DNA of 64,000 nucleotides from DASQPR01 sp963831705 (GTDB lineage Bacteria; Actinomycetota; Actinomycetes; Mycobacteriales; Micromonosporaceae). The notes below the pieces were generated by a model, which was given only the letters and a program-made list of their open reading frames with translations, ran no database searches and was not told where the DNA came from. Where the stretch lies: positions 186,001 through 250,000 of the forward strand of contig CAWHRE010000005.1 in the NCBI GenBank assembly GCA_963831705.1, read 5' to 3'. Both the position numbers and the translations under genes were made by a program. This document shows, in pieces, positions 1 to 7,596 of the stretch. Numbering within the stretch: position 1 is the first letter of the stretch; each line of letters opens with the position of its first letter.

Positions 1-57
1 TCCTGGAGTTCGTTGACGCGTCGACGGTGTGTCTTGCTGATAACTCCAGGATCAACT
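1..57 (-). repeat. 61-bp palindromic interspersed element, copy A (cut by window edge)
   Basis: First of five copies of an intergenic element with outer inverted arms GTTGATCCTGGAGTTA / TAACTCCAGGATCAAC. This copy is inverted relative to the others and loses its last bases at the window edge. Its core matches the ACACCGTCGA-type centre of the other copies. It lies just upstream of the P450 gene, so an in-frame ATG at base 13 falls inside the repeat and is unlikely to be a start. Confidence 0.8.
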
Positions 58-99
58 TCGCTTGACCGTTCTCGCACCGTACTTATAGCGTCGCCACCC

Positions 100-1389
100 A
101 TGAGGAACCTCCGTTCGCGCGTCATGGCTTCGATCGCACATCGGTATGTGCGACGCGTCGGGAAGCGCGGACTCGAACTCTCCTCACTCGGACATTTGCC
201 GCCCGCGGTCCTGATGCCGCTGCGCCGCAACGGCCTCGATCCGGTGCCGGAGCTGGGCGCGGCGCGCGAGACCGCCCCGATCACCCGCCTCGCTTCCGCG
301 TTCGGTCTGCCGATCTGGCTGGTCACCGGTCACCAGCAGGCCAAAGCCGTCCTGGCCGACGCCGATGCGTTCTCCACCGACTTCGCGAACATGATCGGCG
401 GCGTACCCGGCGCGTCCACCAACCCCGGCGGCCTCGGTTTCGCCGATCCGCCGGTGCACACCCGGCTACGGCGCATGCTCACGCCTGAGTTCACGATGCG
501 TCGCCTGGCCCGGCTTGAGCCGCGGATCCACACCATCATCGAAGACCTGCTCGACACGATGGCGCTCGCCGAAAGCGTGGACCTGGTCGCGGACTTCGCG
601 CTGCCGATCCCGTCGCTCGTCATCTGCGAGCTGCTTGGCGTCCCGTACGCGGACCGGGAGGAATTCCAACGGCTCGCGATGGCCCGATTCGACATCTTCG
701 GCGGCGTCGCGCTGTCCTTCGGCGCCATCTCGGAATCCCTCGTCTACCTGCGTGAAGTCGTCCGCAAGCAGCGTCTCAACCCGGGTGACGGCCTGCTCGG
801 CGCGATCATCGCGGAGTACGGCGACGAGATCAGCGATGAGGAGCTGGCCGGCCTCGCCGACGGCGTACTCACCGGTGGATTCGAGACGACCGCGAGCATG
901 TTGGCGCTCGGCGCGCTGGTCCTGCTCGAGGATCCACACGCGACTCGTCTCATCGCCGACGACGATGACGCCGTCGCGCCGTTCGTGGAAGAAGTGCTGC
1001 GGCACCTCGCCGTCGTACAGGTCGCGTTCCCGCGCTTCGCGCGCAAGGACATCGAGGTCGACGGTGTGAAAATCGCGAAGGGCGACGTGGTCGTCGTGTC
1101 GCTGTCCGGCGCGAATCGCGATCCGGTCCTCGGCGCGAATCTTGAGACCGTCGATCCGGCACGTCCCTCGTCGCCGCACATCGCGTTCGGGTACGGGTTC
1201 CACCGCTGCGTCGGTGCCGAGCTGGCCCGGATGGAGTTGCGAGCCGCCTATCCGGCGCTGGTCCGTCGATTCCCGCAGATGCGACTGGCGATCCCGATCG
1301 AAGAGCTGGAGTTCCGCAAACTGTCCATCGTGTACGGCGTCGAGCGGCTACCGGTTCACGTCCACGCGCCCATCCCGGCAGGGATATAG
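100..1389 (+). CDS. Cytochrome P450
   Basis: Heme-thiolate monooxygenase of 429 residues, a usual length for a soluble bacterial P450. The I-helix has GGFETT near residue 262, the K-helix ExxR spans residues 298-301, and the heme loop FGYGFHRCVG places the ligand cysteine at residue 370. The enzyme uses electrons from a ferredoxin and reductase; no partner gene lies nearby, so the substrate is unknown. I chose ATG 100; ATG 124 is an alternative, and the earlier ATG at 13 lies inside a repeat. A TTGACC at 62 and TTATAG at 83 sit just upstream of 100 as a weak promoter. The family is certain, the substrate is not. Confidence 0.95.
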   Translation: MRNLRSRVMASIAHRYVRRVGKRGLELSSLGHLPPAVLMPLRRNGLDPVPELGAARETAPITRLASAFGLPIWLVTGHQQAKAVLADADAFSTDFANMIGGVPGASTNPGGLGFADPPVHTRLRRMLTPEFTMRRLARLEPRIHTIIEDLLDTMALAESVDLVADFALPIPSLVICELLGVPYADREEFQRLAMARFDIFGGVALSFGAISESLVYLREVVRKQRLNPGDGLLGAIIAEYGDEISDEELAGLADGVLTGGFETTASMLALGALVLLEDPHATRLIADDDDAVAPFVEEVLRHLAVVQVAFPRFARKDIEVDGVKIAKGDVVVVSLSGANRDPVLGANLETVDPARPSSPHIAFGYGFHRCVGAELARMELRAAYPALVRRFPQMRLAIPIEELEFRKLSIVYGVERLPVHVHAPIPAGI

Positions 1390-1439
1390 CAGTTCGGGGC
1401 ACGCCATCGATGGCGTACCCCGAACGAGTGCTGCATGTG

Positions 1440-1721
1440 TCAGATCCGGCGGCGGCGACGGCTTCCGGTGCCGGCGACAAGCGCGACACCGATCGCTGCG
1501 ACGACCACCTGGATGATGTGCTCGGTCCAGTTCACACCGGACGTGTGCGCCACGTGCAGCGCGGAGGCGATCAGGTAGCCGACGAACGCGGCCACGATGC
1601 CGATCAGAATCGTCAGGCCCATGCCCATGTTCTGGCGGCCTGGTACGAGCAGACGACCAAGAGCACCGATGACGGCGCCGATGATGATCGTCCAAATGAT
1701 GACCCCGAGTGTGATGGTCAT
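1440..1721 (-). CDS. GlsB/YeaQ/YmgE family stress membrane protein
   Basis: Small integral membrane protein of 93 residues with three hydrophobic segments and the family pattern of a first helix ending in GRLLVPG, followed by glycine-rich helices. It ends in a positively charged GSRRRRRI tail, probably cytosolic. The family (transglycosylase-associated proteins) is commonly stress-induced, but its molecular role is not established. It stands alone, convergent with the P450 gene. Confidence 0.9.
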   Translation of the reverse strand: MTITLGVIIWTIIIGAVIGALGRLLVPGRQNMGMGLTILIGIVAAFVGYLIASALHVAHTSGVNWTEHIIQVVVAAIGVALVAGTGSRRRRRI

Positions 1722-1805
1722 GTCGTCAACCTTTCCAAACCGGTAGTTGCTGCGAAGGTGAACTTCATATGCCCGGCCCGTGCACGGTTGAAACGACGTA
1801 GGTTG

Positions 1806-2567
1806 CTAAAAACCCGGAAATACGGTACGCAGCAGGTCAAGCCGCTTGTCTTCGACGCCTTCCGGGGTGTGATCGGGGTCCAGGCGGCCGTACACGAGGC
1901 GGATGAACGCTTCGGCCGGGAGAGTCAGCGCGTCGCTGTCGGCTTCGCCTGGTTCCAGCGCCACGGTCGGGCCAAGTGTCAACCGGAAGTTCCGATCCGG
2001 GTTCGTCGTCGTGATGGCGATCGGCTCCACGTCGGCAACCGGCTTGCCCATCCGGCCCACCCGCTGCGGGATGACGTCGATCAGCAGGTCGACGGCGTCT
2101 TGGGCGACCAGGGCGGACGGATCCAGCGCCACCTCGATATCCCACGCATGTACGGCGTGCTCGCTGATCCGCATCGCGGCGAACCCGGCGACATCGAGAT
2201 CCATCCCGAACAGATTCAGTGAGAACGACGCCTTCTGCTCCTCGGGCATCTGCTCCAACGTCGTGACCAGGCGTTCGTTCGCCGTCACGCTGTCGGCGAC
2301 CTGCTGCATCGGCGGCTTGGCGTTCCACACGTCCCAGATCGGCGGGAAAACGTCGTTACCGGGCGCAGGTTCACCCGCCAGTCCCGCGTTCAGAAACAGC
2401 TCGAAGATTTCGGCTTGGCTGCCGAGGTGCGATGCGACCTGCGCGATCGTCCACTCAGTGTCGTACGACGGGCCGGTGACCTGCTCTTCGGTCAGCGGTG
2501 CGACCGACGCGGCCACGCGTTCGTGAGAATCGCGGACGGCGGCAAGCCATTGGTTGGTATCAGACAT
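1806..2567 (-). CDS. Maleylpyruvate isomerase family mycothiol-dependent protein
   Basis: DinB-like four-helix metalloenzyme fold of the MDMPI family. The N-terminal domain begins with the typical pattern of a residue block around DTEWTIAQVASHLGS, containing a probable metal-binding histidine, and a second conserved histidine in ISEHAVHAWDIE. Members use mycothiol as a cofactor or act as mycothiol S-transferases; the substrate here is unknown. I chose ATG 2567 (start of MSDTNQW), because the upstream in-frame extension is arginine-rich and unlike the family. The gene is monocistronic between unrelated genes. Confidence 0.88.
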   Translation of the reverse strand: MSDTNQWLAAVRDSHERVAASVAPLTEEQVTGPSYDTEWTIAQVASHLGSQAEIFELFLNAGLAGEPAPGNDVFPPIWDVWNAKPPMQQVADSVTANERLVTTLEQMPEEQKASFSLNLFGMDLDVAGFAAMRISEHAVHAWDIEVALDPSALVAQDAVDLLIDVIPQRVGRMGKPVADVEPIAITTTNPDRNFRLTLGPTVALEPGEADSDALTLPAEAFIRLVYGRLDPDHTPEGVEDKRLDLLRTVFPGF

Positions 2568-2663
2568 GCTGCGAAGTCTAGGTCGGGATCGGTGGAACGC
2601 GGCCCGACCTCCGGCCGCCATGACGTCCGTTCCGCCGTTCGCGATCATGCAGCCTCGGTACGG

Positions 2664-4475
2664 TCAGCGATTCGCGAGGACGTTTCGCAGGTTCGCGATC
2701 CCGATCGCAGCTGCGGCGGTCAGCGCCAGCACACCGAGCGCCAGCTCCAGGTGTACGAACAGCAACCAGACGAGCGCGATGACGGCCGCGAGGATCACCA
2801 ATCCGAGCAAAAACACCGGCAGCCGATGGCGGAGCAACGCCTCGATCGCCATCACGCCCAACAACGCAAGGAACGCGATCCACAGCACCGAATGGCTGTC
2901 CGAGATGAACCCGATCCCGAGCAGCAACAGCAGGATCGAAAGCGACGCGCCGGACCAGAACCGCAGCAGTGCGTTGGTCGACGTGGCGCGATCCGGGACA
3001 GCGCGATGTCGCAGGTGGGCATGTGGCGAGGACGGTCGCATCGCGCCCTGTACGTGCCTGAGCTGATCGAGCTCGTTGACCGCGTCCCGACGTCTTGCAC
3101 GCAACGCCGCGATCTCGGCTTCCCGGGCGATCAGGCGCGCCGCGCTTCCGTCGCCGCGCCGGCCTCCGGTGACAGTGGGCGGCAACGCGGCCACACCGGT
3201 GGCGGCCCGACGCAGCTCATCCTGTCCGGTGGCGATCTGCACGTTCAAGTCGTCCACCGTGGCATCGAGTTCAGCGACGCGCGAGACCTCGGCGTCCGCA
3301 TCGGCCGACGGCGTCGGCGGCACCTTGTCGAGTCCGGCCCAGCCGACCGGGTCGGCCCATGACGCTCGAATCGCACCGCCGCGCTCGAATCGCGGTCCGG
3401 CCGGCGCCCGCTCACCGCCGAACGGATCCTCGGTATCGAGGCCCCACAGCCCTCGGTAGTCCCGGACCCAGGGCGTGGTCGAGTCGATCAGGATCGGCAT
3501 CCACGGATGATCGGTACCGGGTCCGATTGCGAGACCGTCGCCCCGCCGATAGTCGACGTACGGGATGCCGAGCCCGAGTCGTGGCTGGTTGCGAGTCCAC
3601 GGGAACAGCAGCGACCGTACGCTCGTGCCGAACGCGAACAGCCGATCAAGCGCCGGCGGCTGTACCCGGACCAGGTAGTCGCCCGGCAGGTACGCGCCCG
3701 AATGCGAACCCGCACCAGCGTGCACAACCGGATGCGTACCGTCGACCCAGTCGATGTCCGGATCGTCGGGGCGCCGCCGCAGCTCGTCACCGGTTTCGTC
3801 GTGCGACGAGAACGCCACCCAGGCCGGCTCGTACCCGCTCCCGGTCGGACTCAGGAACATCGTCACTTGTTCCCAGTCGGACTCGTGGTCGTTGACGCCG
3901 CCGAACGTACCGCGCCAGTCGTTCATCGCGTACAGATACCAGTACTGGATCGTGACGTAGCCGCCGTCGCTGCCGACGTGCGCGTGGTACGCGTACGGCG
4001 GTGCAGTCGCCGTGTATCGACGCTCCGCAGCGGCCGCCAGCCCACCCGGCACGCGACCTCGGAGCAGCAGCGACATTCGCATGCCGGAGTCGATCACCCG
4101 GCCGATCAGACCGACGGCCGCCAGCCGGGACACGCCGTGAAACGTCGGCCGGTCCGCCCGTCGACGCCACGCGCGCAGTTCGGCGCCGCGCAGCGCATGC
4201 GAGGCGTACCGGAGATAGAGCGATGCGTCGGAATGCTCGCGCGCGGCGTCGGCCAGGCGGTCCGGATCGAGTTGACCGTGGTCGACCAGCAGCGTGGCCG
4301 GGCCTCGGCCGTTACGACCGGACATCCAAAGCGCGGCTTCGGCCAGATAGTCGCCGGCCGCCATCGGAAAGAACAGCTCGCCCGCCGTGAACCGGAGCAC
4401 CGGTTCGAAACGGCGGACGAGTGCGAGCACATCGACGGCGCCCGGAAGATCCGGAGCGTCGGCGGCGCCGATCAC
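2664..4475 (-). CDS. Vps62-like large protein with C-terminal membrane anchor
   Basis: Protein of 603 residues starting at GTG 4475. Residues about 150-330 resemble Vps62-type proteins: an IQYWYLYAMNDW block followed by NDHESDWEQVTMFL and a later HPVVHAGAGSHSGAY block. Residues about 390-480 are charged and likely coiled coil, with a heptad-like AREAEIAALRARRRDAV stretch. The last 110 residues carry four hydrophobic segments. It is the third gene of an operon with DUF6325 and SHOCT genes (14-base gap). The function is unknown; a lipid- or membrane-associated role is inference. Confidence 0.75.
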   Translation of the reverse strand: MIGAADAPDLPGAVDVLALVRRFEPVLRFTAGELFFPMAAGDYLAEAALWMSGRNGRGPATLLVDHGQLDPDRLADAAREHSDASLYLRYASHALRGAELRAWRRRADRPTFHGVSRLAAVGLIGRVIDSGMRMSLLLRGRVPGGLAAAAERRYTATAPPYAYHAHVGSDGGYVTIQYWYLYAMNDWRGTFGGVNDHESDWEQVTMFLSPTGSGYEPAWVAFSSHDETGDELRRRPDDPDIDWVDGTHPVVHAGAGSHSGAYLPGDYLVRVQPPALDRLFAFGTSVRSLLFPWTRNQPRLGLGIPYVDYRRGDGLAIGPGTDHPWMPILIDSTTPWVRDYRGLWGLDTEDPFGGERAPAGPRFERGGAIRASWADPVGWAGLDKVPPTPSADADAEVSRVAELDATVDDLNVQIATGQDELRRAATGVAALPPTVTGGRRGDGSAARLIAREAEIAALRARRRDAVNELDQLRHVQGAMRPSSPHAHLRHRAVPDRATSTNALLRFWSGASLSILLLLLGIGFISDSHSVLWIAFLALLGVMAIEALLRHRLPVFLLGLVILAAVIALVWLLFVHLELALGVLALTAAAAIGIANLRNVLANR

Positions 4476-4489
4476 GTGCGGGCCGAGCC

Positions 4490-4822
4490 TCAGGACGCCA
4501 GGACGCGGGCCTTCTCGGCCTCGAACTCCGCGTCGGTCAGTACGCCGCTCGCCTTCAGCTCACCGAGTTCTTTGAGCTTCCCGACCCGATCGACCGGCGC
4601 GGCGGCTGCCGGTTGTTGGGCCTGCATTTGTGCCGCAGCTTGACCGGCGGCCTGATCGACCATTTGCTGTTGCTGCATATCCGCAGCCTGCTGCTGATCC
4701 GCTTGCTTCGCTGCGGACCGACGCTGCATACCACCGGAGACCGCGGTCGCGGTACCGGCTACTACCGCGGTTCGGCCCACCATGCCCAGGAGACCCGGAC
4801 GACCACCTCGACGACGCATCAT
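4490..4822 (-). CDS. SHOCT domain protein
   Basis: A 110-residue protein with a glycine and arginine-rich N-terminus, a short hydrophobic stretch near residues 18-30, a glutamine and alanine-rich middle and a C-terminal SHOCT motif (LGELKASGVLTDAEFEAEKARVL). SHOCT is a short helical oligomerisation-type module often found beside stress or membrane proteins. A likely ribosome site AGGAAG precedes ATG 4822. Middle gene of the three-gene operon. Confidence 0.88.
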   Translation of the reverse strand: MMRRRGGRPGLLGMVGRTAVVAGTATAVSGGMQRRSAAKQADQQQAADMQQQQMVDQAAGQAAAQMQAQQPAAAAPVDRVGKLKELGELKASGVLTDAEFEAEKARVLAS

Positions 4823-4831
4823 CGTGACTTC

Positions 4832-5272
4832 CTACCTCTCATCAAGCGCGGCGAACGCGGCCAGGACGGTGTCGCGAGGGATCCGCTCCATTACGGCGAC
4901 CTCCGCGTGCGAATTTCGGAGCGCGTTCGCCAGGCGTGCGGCCCAGCTGTTCTCCCACACCACGACCATGGCGGACGAGTCCGGATTCAGATCGTCGGCG
5001 ATCGCGGCCAGGTCGTCGTCGCTGAGAAGATCTAATTCATCATCGGCGAGATGGTCGAATGCCTCGGCGAGGCCGGAGTCGGCCAGCTCCACGACGGCTA
5101 CCGAGCCGTCTTCGTCCTTGCGAACGAACGTCAAATCGATGATCCGCACGGTTCCGTTCTCCTGCAGTTCGCGGAGGGCCGGCGCGACGTCACCGTTGAA
5201 TCGGTTGCCCTCGAACGCGATGACCGACACGTCGACCGGGCCGAGGTTGCTTGCGGTGAATGTTGAAGTCAC
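4832..5272 (-). CDS. DUF6325 family protein
   Basis: Small acidic protein (about 146 residues) whose N-terminus reads GPVDVSVIAFEGNRFNGDV, the DUF6325 pattern (ferredoxin-like, related to DUF1269 proteins). The first ATG at 5293 has no ribosome site. GTG 5272 has GGAGG at 5286-5282 with a nine-base gap, and starting there aligns with the family, so I chose it. First gene of the operon with the SHOCT and Vps62-like genes. The molecular role is unknown. Confidence 0.85.
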   Translation of the reverse strand: MTSTFTASNLGPVDVSVIAFEGNRFNGDVAPALRELQENGTVRIIDLTFVRKDEDGSVAVVELADSGLAEAFDHLADDELDLLSDDDLAAIADDLNPDSSAMVVVWENSWAARLANALRNSHAEVAVMERIPRDTVLAAFAALDER

Positions 5273-5555
5273 GATCGTGAACCTCCGCGTCATGCTGAAA
5301 AGTTCTGAAAATCGGCAAATCTCTCAAATCAGCATATGGTGGGCGGACCTCACGCGTGGTCAGTTCTCTCCAGTGCATCAAAACCCACAGCGCCACCCTG
5401 GCGGCGGTACGGCTGGCGTGCCCCAGCTGACCGTCGGTGCCGGGACGATTACTTTTAACAAACCTTAAATTATGTCTTGACATAACCGTCACGAAAGCGA
5501 AACGTGTCGATGGAGCGCTCTGAGAGTCCACCCCCCAACGGACGAGGAGAACGGC
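5273..5555. other. Divergent intergenic region between DUF6325 and GH16 genes
   Basis: 283 bases with an AT-rich stretch (5440-5490) rare for this genome. It should carry the promoters of both the DUF6325 operon and the GH16 gene. The only clear element is the palindrome at 5470-5485. No gene is visible in it. Confidence 0.6.
5470..5485. promoter_or_regulatory. Perfect palindrome upstream of GH16, possible operator
   Basis: TTATGTC-TT-GACATAA is a perfect 7-base inverted repeat 70 bases before the GH16 start. It also contains TTGACA, which could act as a -35. It is the only strong symmetric site in the AT-rich promoter region, so it may bind a regulator of glucanase expression. No regulator gene is adjacent. 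Confidence 0.5.
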
Positions 5556-6929
5556 ATGTCGCCCAGACATCTACGTACAGTCATGCACCACCGAGGGTTA
5601 CTTGGCCTTGCCCTGGTCGCGGCAACGATCGGCGTCGCGAGCACGACGGCGAACGCGGCTACACCGACCGCGCACCAAGTCGCACCGGCTGCGGTCGTAA
5701 AGCCGAACACGGTCCCCGGAGCACCCGCCGGATTCACCACGACGTGGACTGATGACTTCACGGGATCGTCCGGATCCGCGATCGACGGCAACTGGAAGTT
5801 CGACACCGGCCAGGGCGTCTTCGGCACCGGTGAGATCGAGACCATGACGAACAGCACGTCCAATGTGTTCCAGGACGGCAGCGGGCACCTCGTGCTCAAG
5901 GCGAACCACTCCGGCACCGACCCGAACTCGGGCTGGACGTCGGGCCGCGTCGAGACGAACGCCGCGACGTTCGGCGCACCGGCCGGTGGCGTCGTGATGA
6001 TGCAGGCGTCGATCCAGCAGCCGAACCTGAACACGTCGAACGGTGCGGGCTACTGGCCGGCCTTCTGGATGCTCGGTGCCGCGCTGCGGTCCGGCGGTAC
6101 GTGGCCGGGCGTCGGCGAGGTCGACATCCTCGAGGACATCAACAGCCGCAGCACGCTCTTCGGCACCCTCCACTGTGGCGTCTCGCCCGGCGGCCCGTGT
6201 AACGAGTCGTCCGGCATCGGCAGCGGCGAGCGCGCCTGCTCCGGCTGCAACACCGCCTACCACACGTACGCGGTCCAGATCGACCGGTCGGTCTCCCCCG
6301 AGCAGATCCGGTGGTACCTCGACGGCGCGAACTACTTCACCATCAACGCCACCCAGGTAGACGCAACGACCTGGGCGAACGCGGTCGACCACCCGTTCTT
6401 CATCATCCTCGACCTGGCGATGGGCGGTGGTTTCCCGGCCGCGTTCGGCGGTGGCCCGAATGCATCCACGGTCTCCGGCGGCCAAATGAACATCGACTAC
6501 GTCGCGGTCTACAACAAGGCCCCGGGCTCCGGCGGCGGTGGAGGCGGCGGCACGGCCGGCCCGATCCACGGGTACGGCGGAAAGTGCGTCGATGTGAATG
6601 CAGCGAGCAATGCCAACGGCACCGCGATCCAGCTCTACACCTGCAACGGCACCGCTGCGCAGCAGTGGACGCACGTCGGCAACACGTTCCAGGCGCTCGG
6701 TAAGTGCATGGACGTCACGTCGGCCGGTACCGCCAACGGTACAAAGGTCCAGCTGTGGGACTGCAACGGTACGGGTGCGCAAGCCTGGACCGTCGGTCCG
6801 AACAACGAGCTGGTCAATACGAACTCGGGCCGGTGCCTCGACGCGACCGGACCAAGTTCGGCCGATGGCACTCGACTACAGATCTGGGACTGCGCCGGAA
6901 GCGCGAACCAGAGCTGGACGCTCAGCTGA
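5556..6929 (+). CDS. Secreted GH16 endo-beta-glucanase with ricin-type lectin domain
   Basis: Secreted 457-residue enzyme. Residues 1-35 are a signal peptide (arginine-containing start, hydrophobic core, ANAA cleavage region). Residues about 60-320 are a GH16 domain with the ExDxxE catalytic signature GEVDILED: E188 nucleophile, D190, E193 acid/base. A GSGGGGGGG linker leads to a ricin B-like beta-trefoil (about 335-457) with three QxW-type repeats (QQW, QAW, QSW). GH16 enzymes of this layout cleave beta-1,3 or mixed beta-glucans such as laminarin. GAGGAG lies six bases before ATG. It is followed by a strong terminator. Confidence 0.95.
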   Translation: MSPRHLRTVMHHRGLLGLALVAATIGVASTTANAATPTAHQVAPAAVVKPNTVPGAPAGFTTTWTDDFTGSSGSAIDGNWKFDTGQGVFGTGEIETMTNSTSNVFQDGSGHLVLKANHSGTDPNSGWTSGRVETNAATFGAPAGGVVMMQASIQQPNLNTSNGAGYWPAFWMLGAALRSGGTWPGVGEVDILEDINSRSTLFGTLHCGVSPGGPCNESSGIGSGERACSGCNTAYHTYAVQIDRSVSPEQIRWYLDGANYFTINATQVDATTWANAVDHPFFIILDLAMGGGFPAAFGGGPNASTVSGGQMNIDYVAVYNKAPGSGGGGGGGTAGPIHGYGGKCVDVNAASNANGTAIQLYTCNGTAAQQWTHVGNTFQALGKCMDVTSAGTANGTKVQLWDCNGTGAQAWTVGPNNELVNTNSGRCLDATGPSSADGTRLQIWDCAGSANQSWTLS

Positions 6930-6945
6930 TCTGGCCCGATCCACA

Positions 6946-6978
6946 CCACGTGCTGCCCTTCGACCGGGCAGCACGTGG
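6946..6978. terminator. Bidirectional terminator hairpin
   Basis: Perfect 13-base stem CCACGTGCTGCCC / GGGCAGCACGTGG with a 7-base loop, between the convergent GH16 gene and the small gene ending at 6985. No strong T tract, as is common in actinomycetes. Confidence 0.88.
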
Positions 6979-6984
6979 TCGGGG

Positions 6985-7467
6985 CTAGAGCCGCGCGGGT
7001 GGCGTGGTCGGCGACGCTCCAGTACGCGTCTTGAACCAGATCACCGCGTTGTCGACGATGAAGTCGTCGAGATTTCCGAAGCCGCCGTCTCCCGACGCGA
7101 TGTGCAGCACGTTCTCCTCTTGCAACAGGTCTCCGTCAACGAGCAGTGAGTGCACGGTCCACAACGGAATACGTGGGTCGATGTCGATGAATTGCGGTCC
7201 GAGACTAATTCCGCCGGGAACGTCAACTCCATTGACTCGGATCACATTGTCCGCACCGACGGCCAACGTATTGAACTGCAGAACGGCAGCCTGCGAACGA
7301 TCGACATTCGGGCAGGTGAACCGGAAGTCCTTCGACGCACCGACAAACGGGGCGTTGTTTTCGATCGGGAACTCGTCCCAGTCCCGGCCGTCGTCTCCGA
7401 GCGTGCCACCGGGGCTGTCACCGAATCGCTGCCGCACCGTAATGATCACTGTGTAGTCCGTTGCCAT
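6985..7467 (-). CDS. Uncharacterised beta-rich protein
   Basis: A 160-residue protein I cannot assign to a named family. It has alternating hydrophobic/polar segments (for example AAVLQFNTLAVGADNVIRVN and NVLHIASGD) typical of a beta-sandwich such as galactose-binding-like folds. No signal peptide is seen. The start MATDYTV at 7467 is supported by GGAGG about ten bases upstream; the longer frame to 7572 lacks such a site. It is convergent with the GH16 gene across a terminator. Confidence 0.7.
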   Translation of the reverse strand: MATDYTVIITVRQRFGDSPGGTLGDDGRDWDEFPIENNAPFVGASKDFRFTCPNVDRSQAAVLQFNTLAVGADNVIRVNGVDVPGGISLGPQFIDIDPRIPLWTVHSLLVDGDLLQEENVLHIASGDGGFGNLDDFIVDNAVIWFKTRTGASPTTPPARL

Positions 7468-7596
7468 GTGCCTGATCCCTCCGCTCGTCATCGCTGTGAA
7501 CGAACGTATGACCGCGGACGCGGTATTAAATCGGGACCGGTTCCCCATATTTGGCGCGCCGACTACCCACATTTATCAGAGTCGACGCGGCACGGC

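Noticed and set aside
13..99. P450 start at ATG 13
   Set aside because: This ATG is inside the 61-bp repeat; the extension is unlike any P450 N-terminus.
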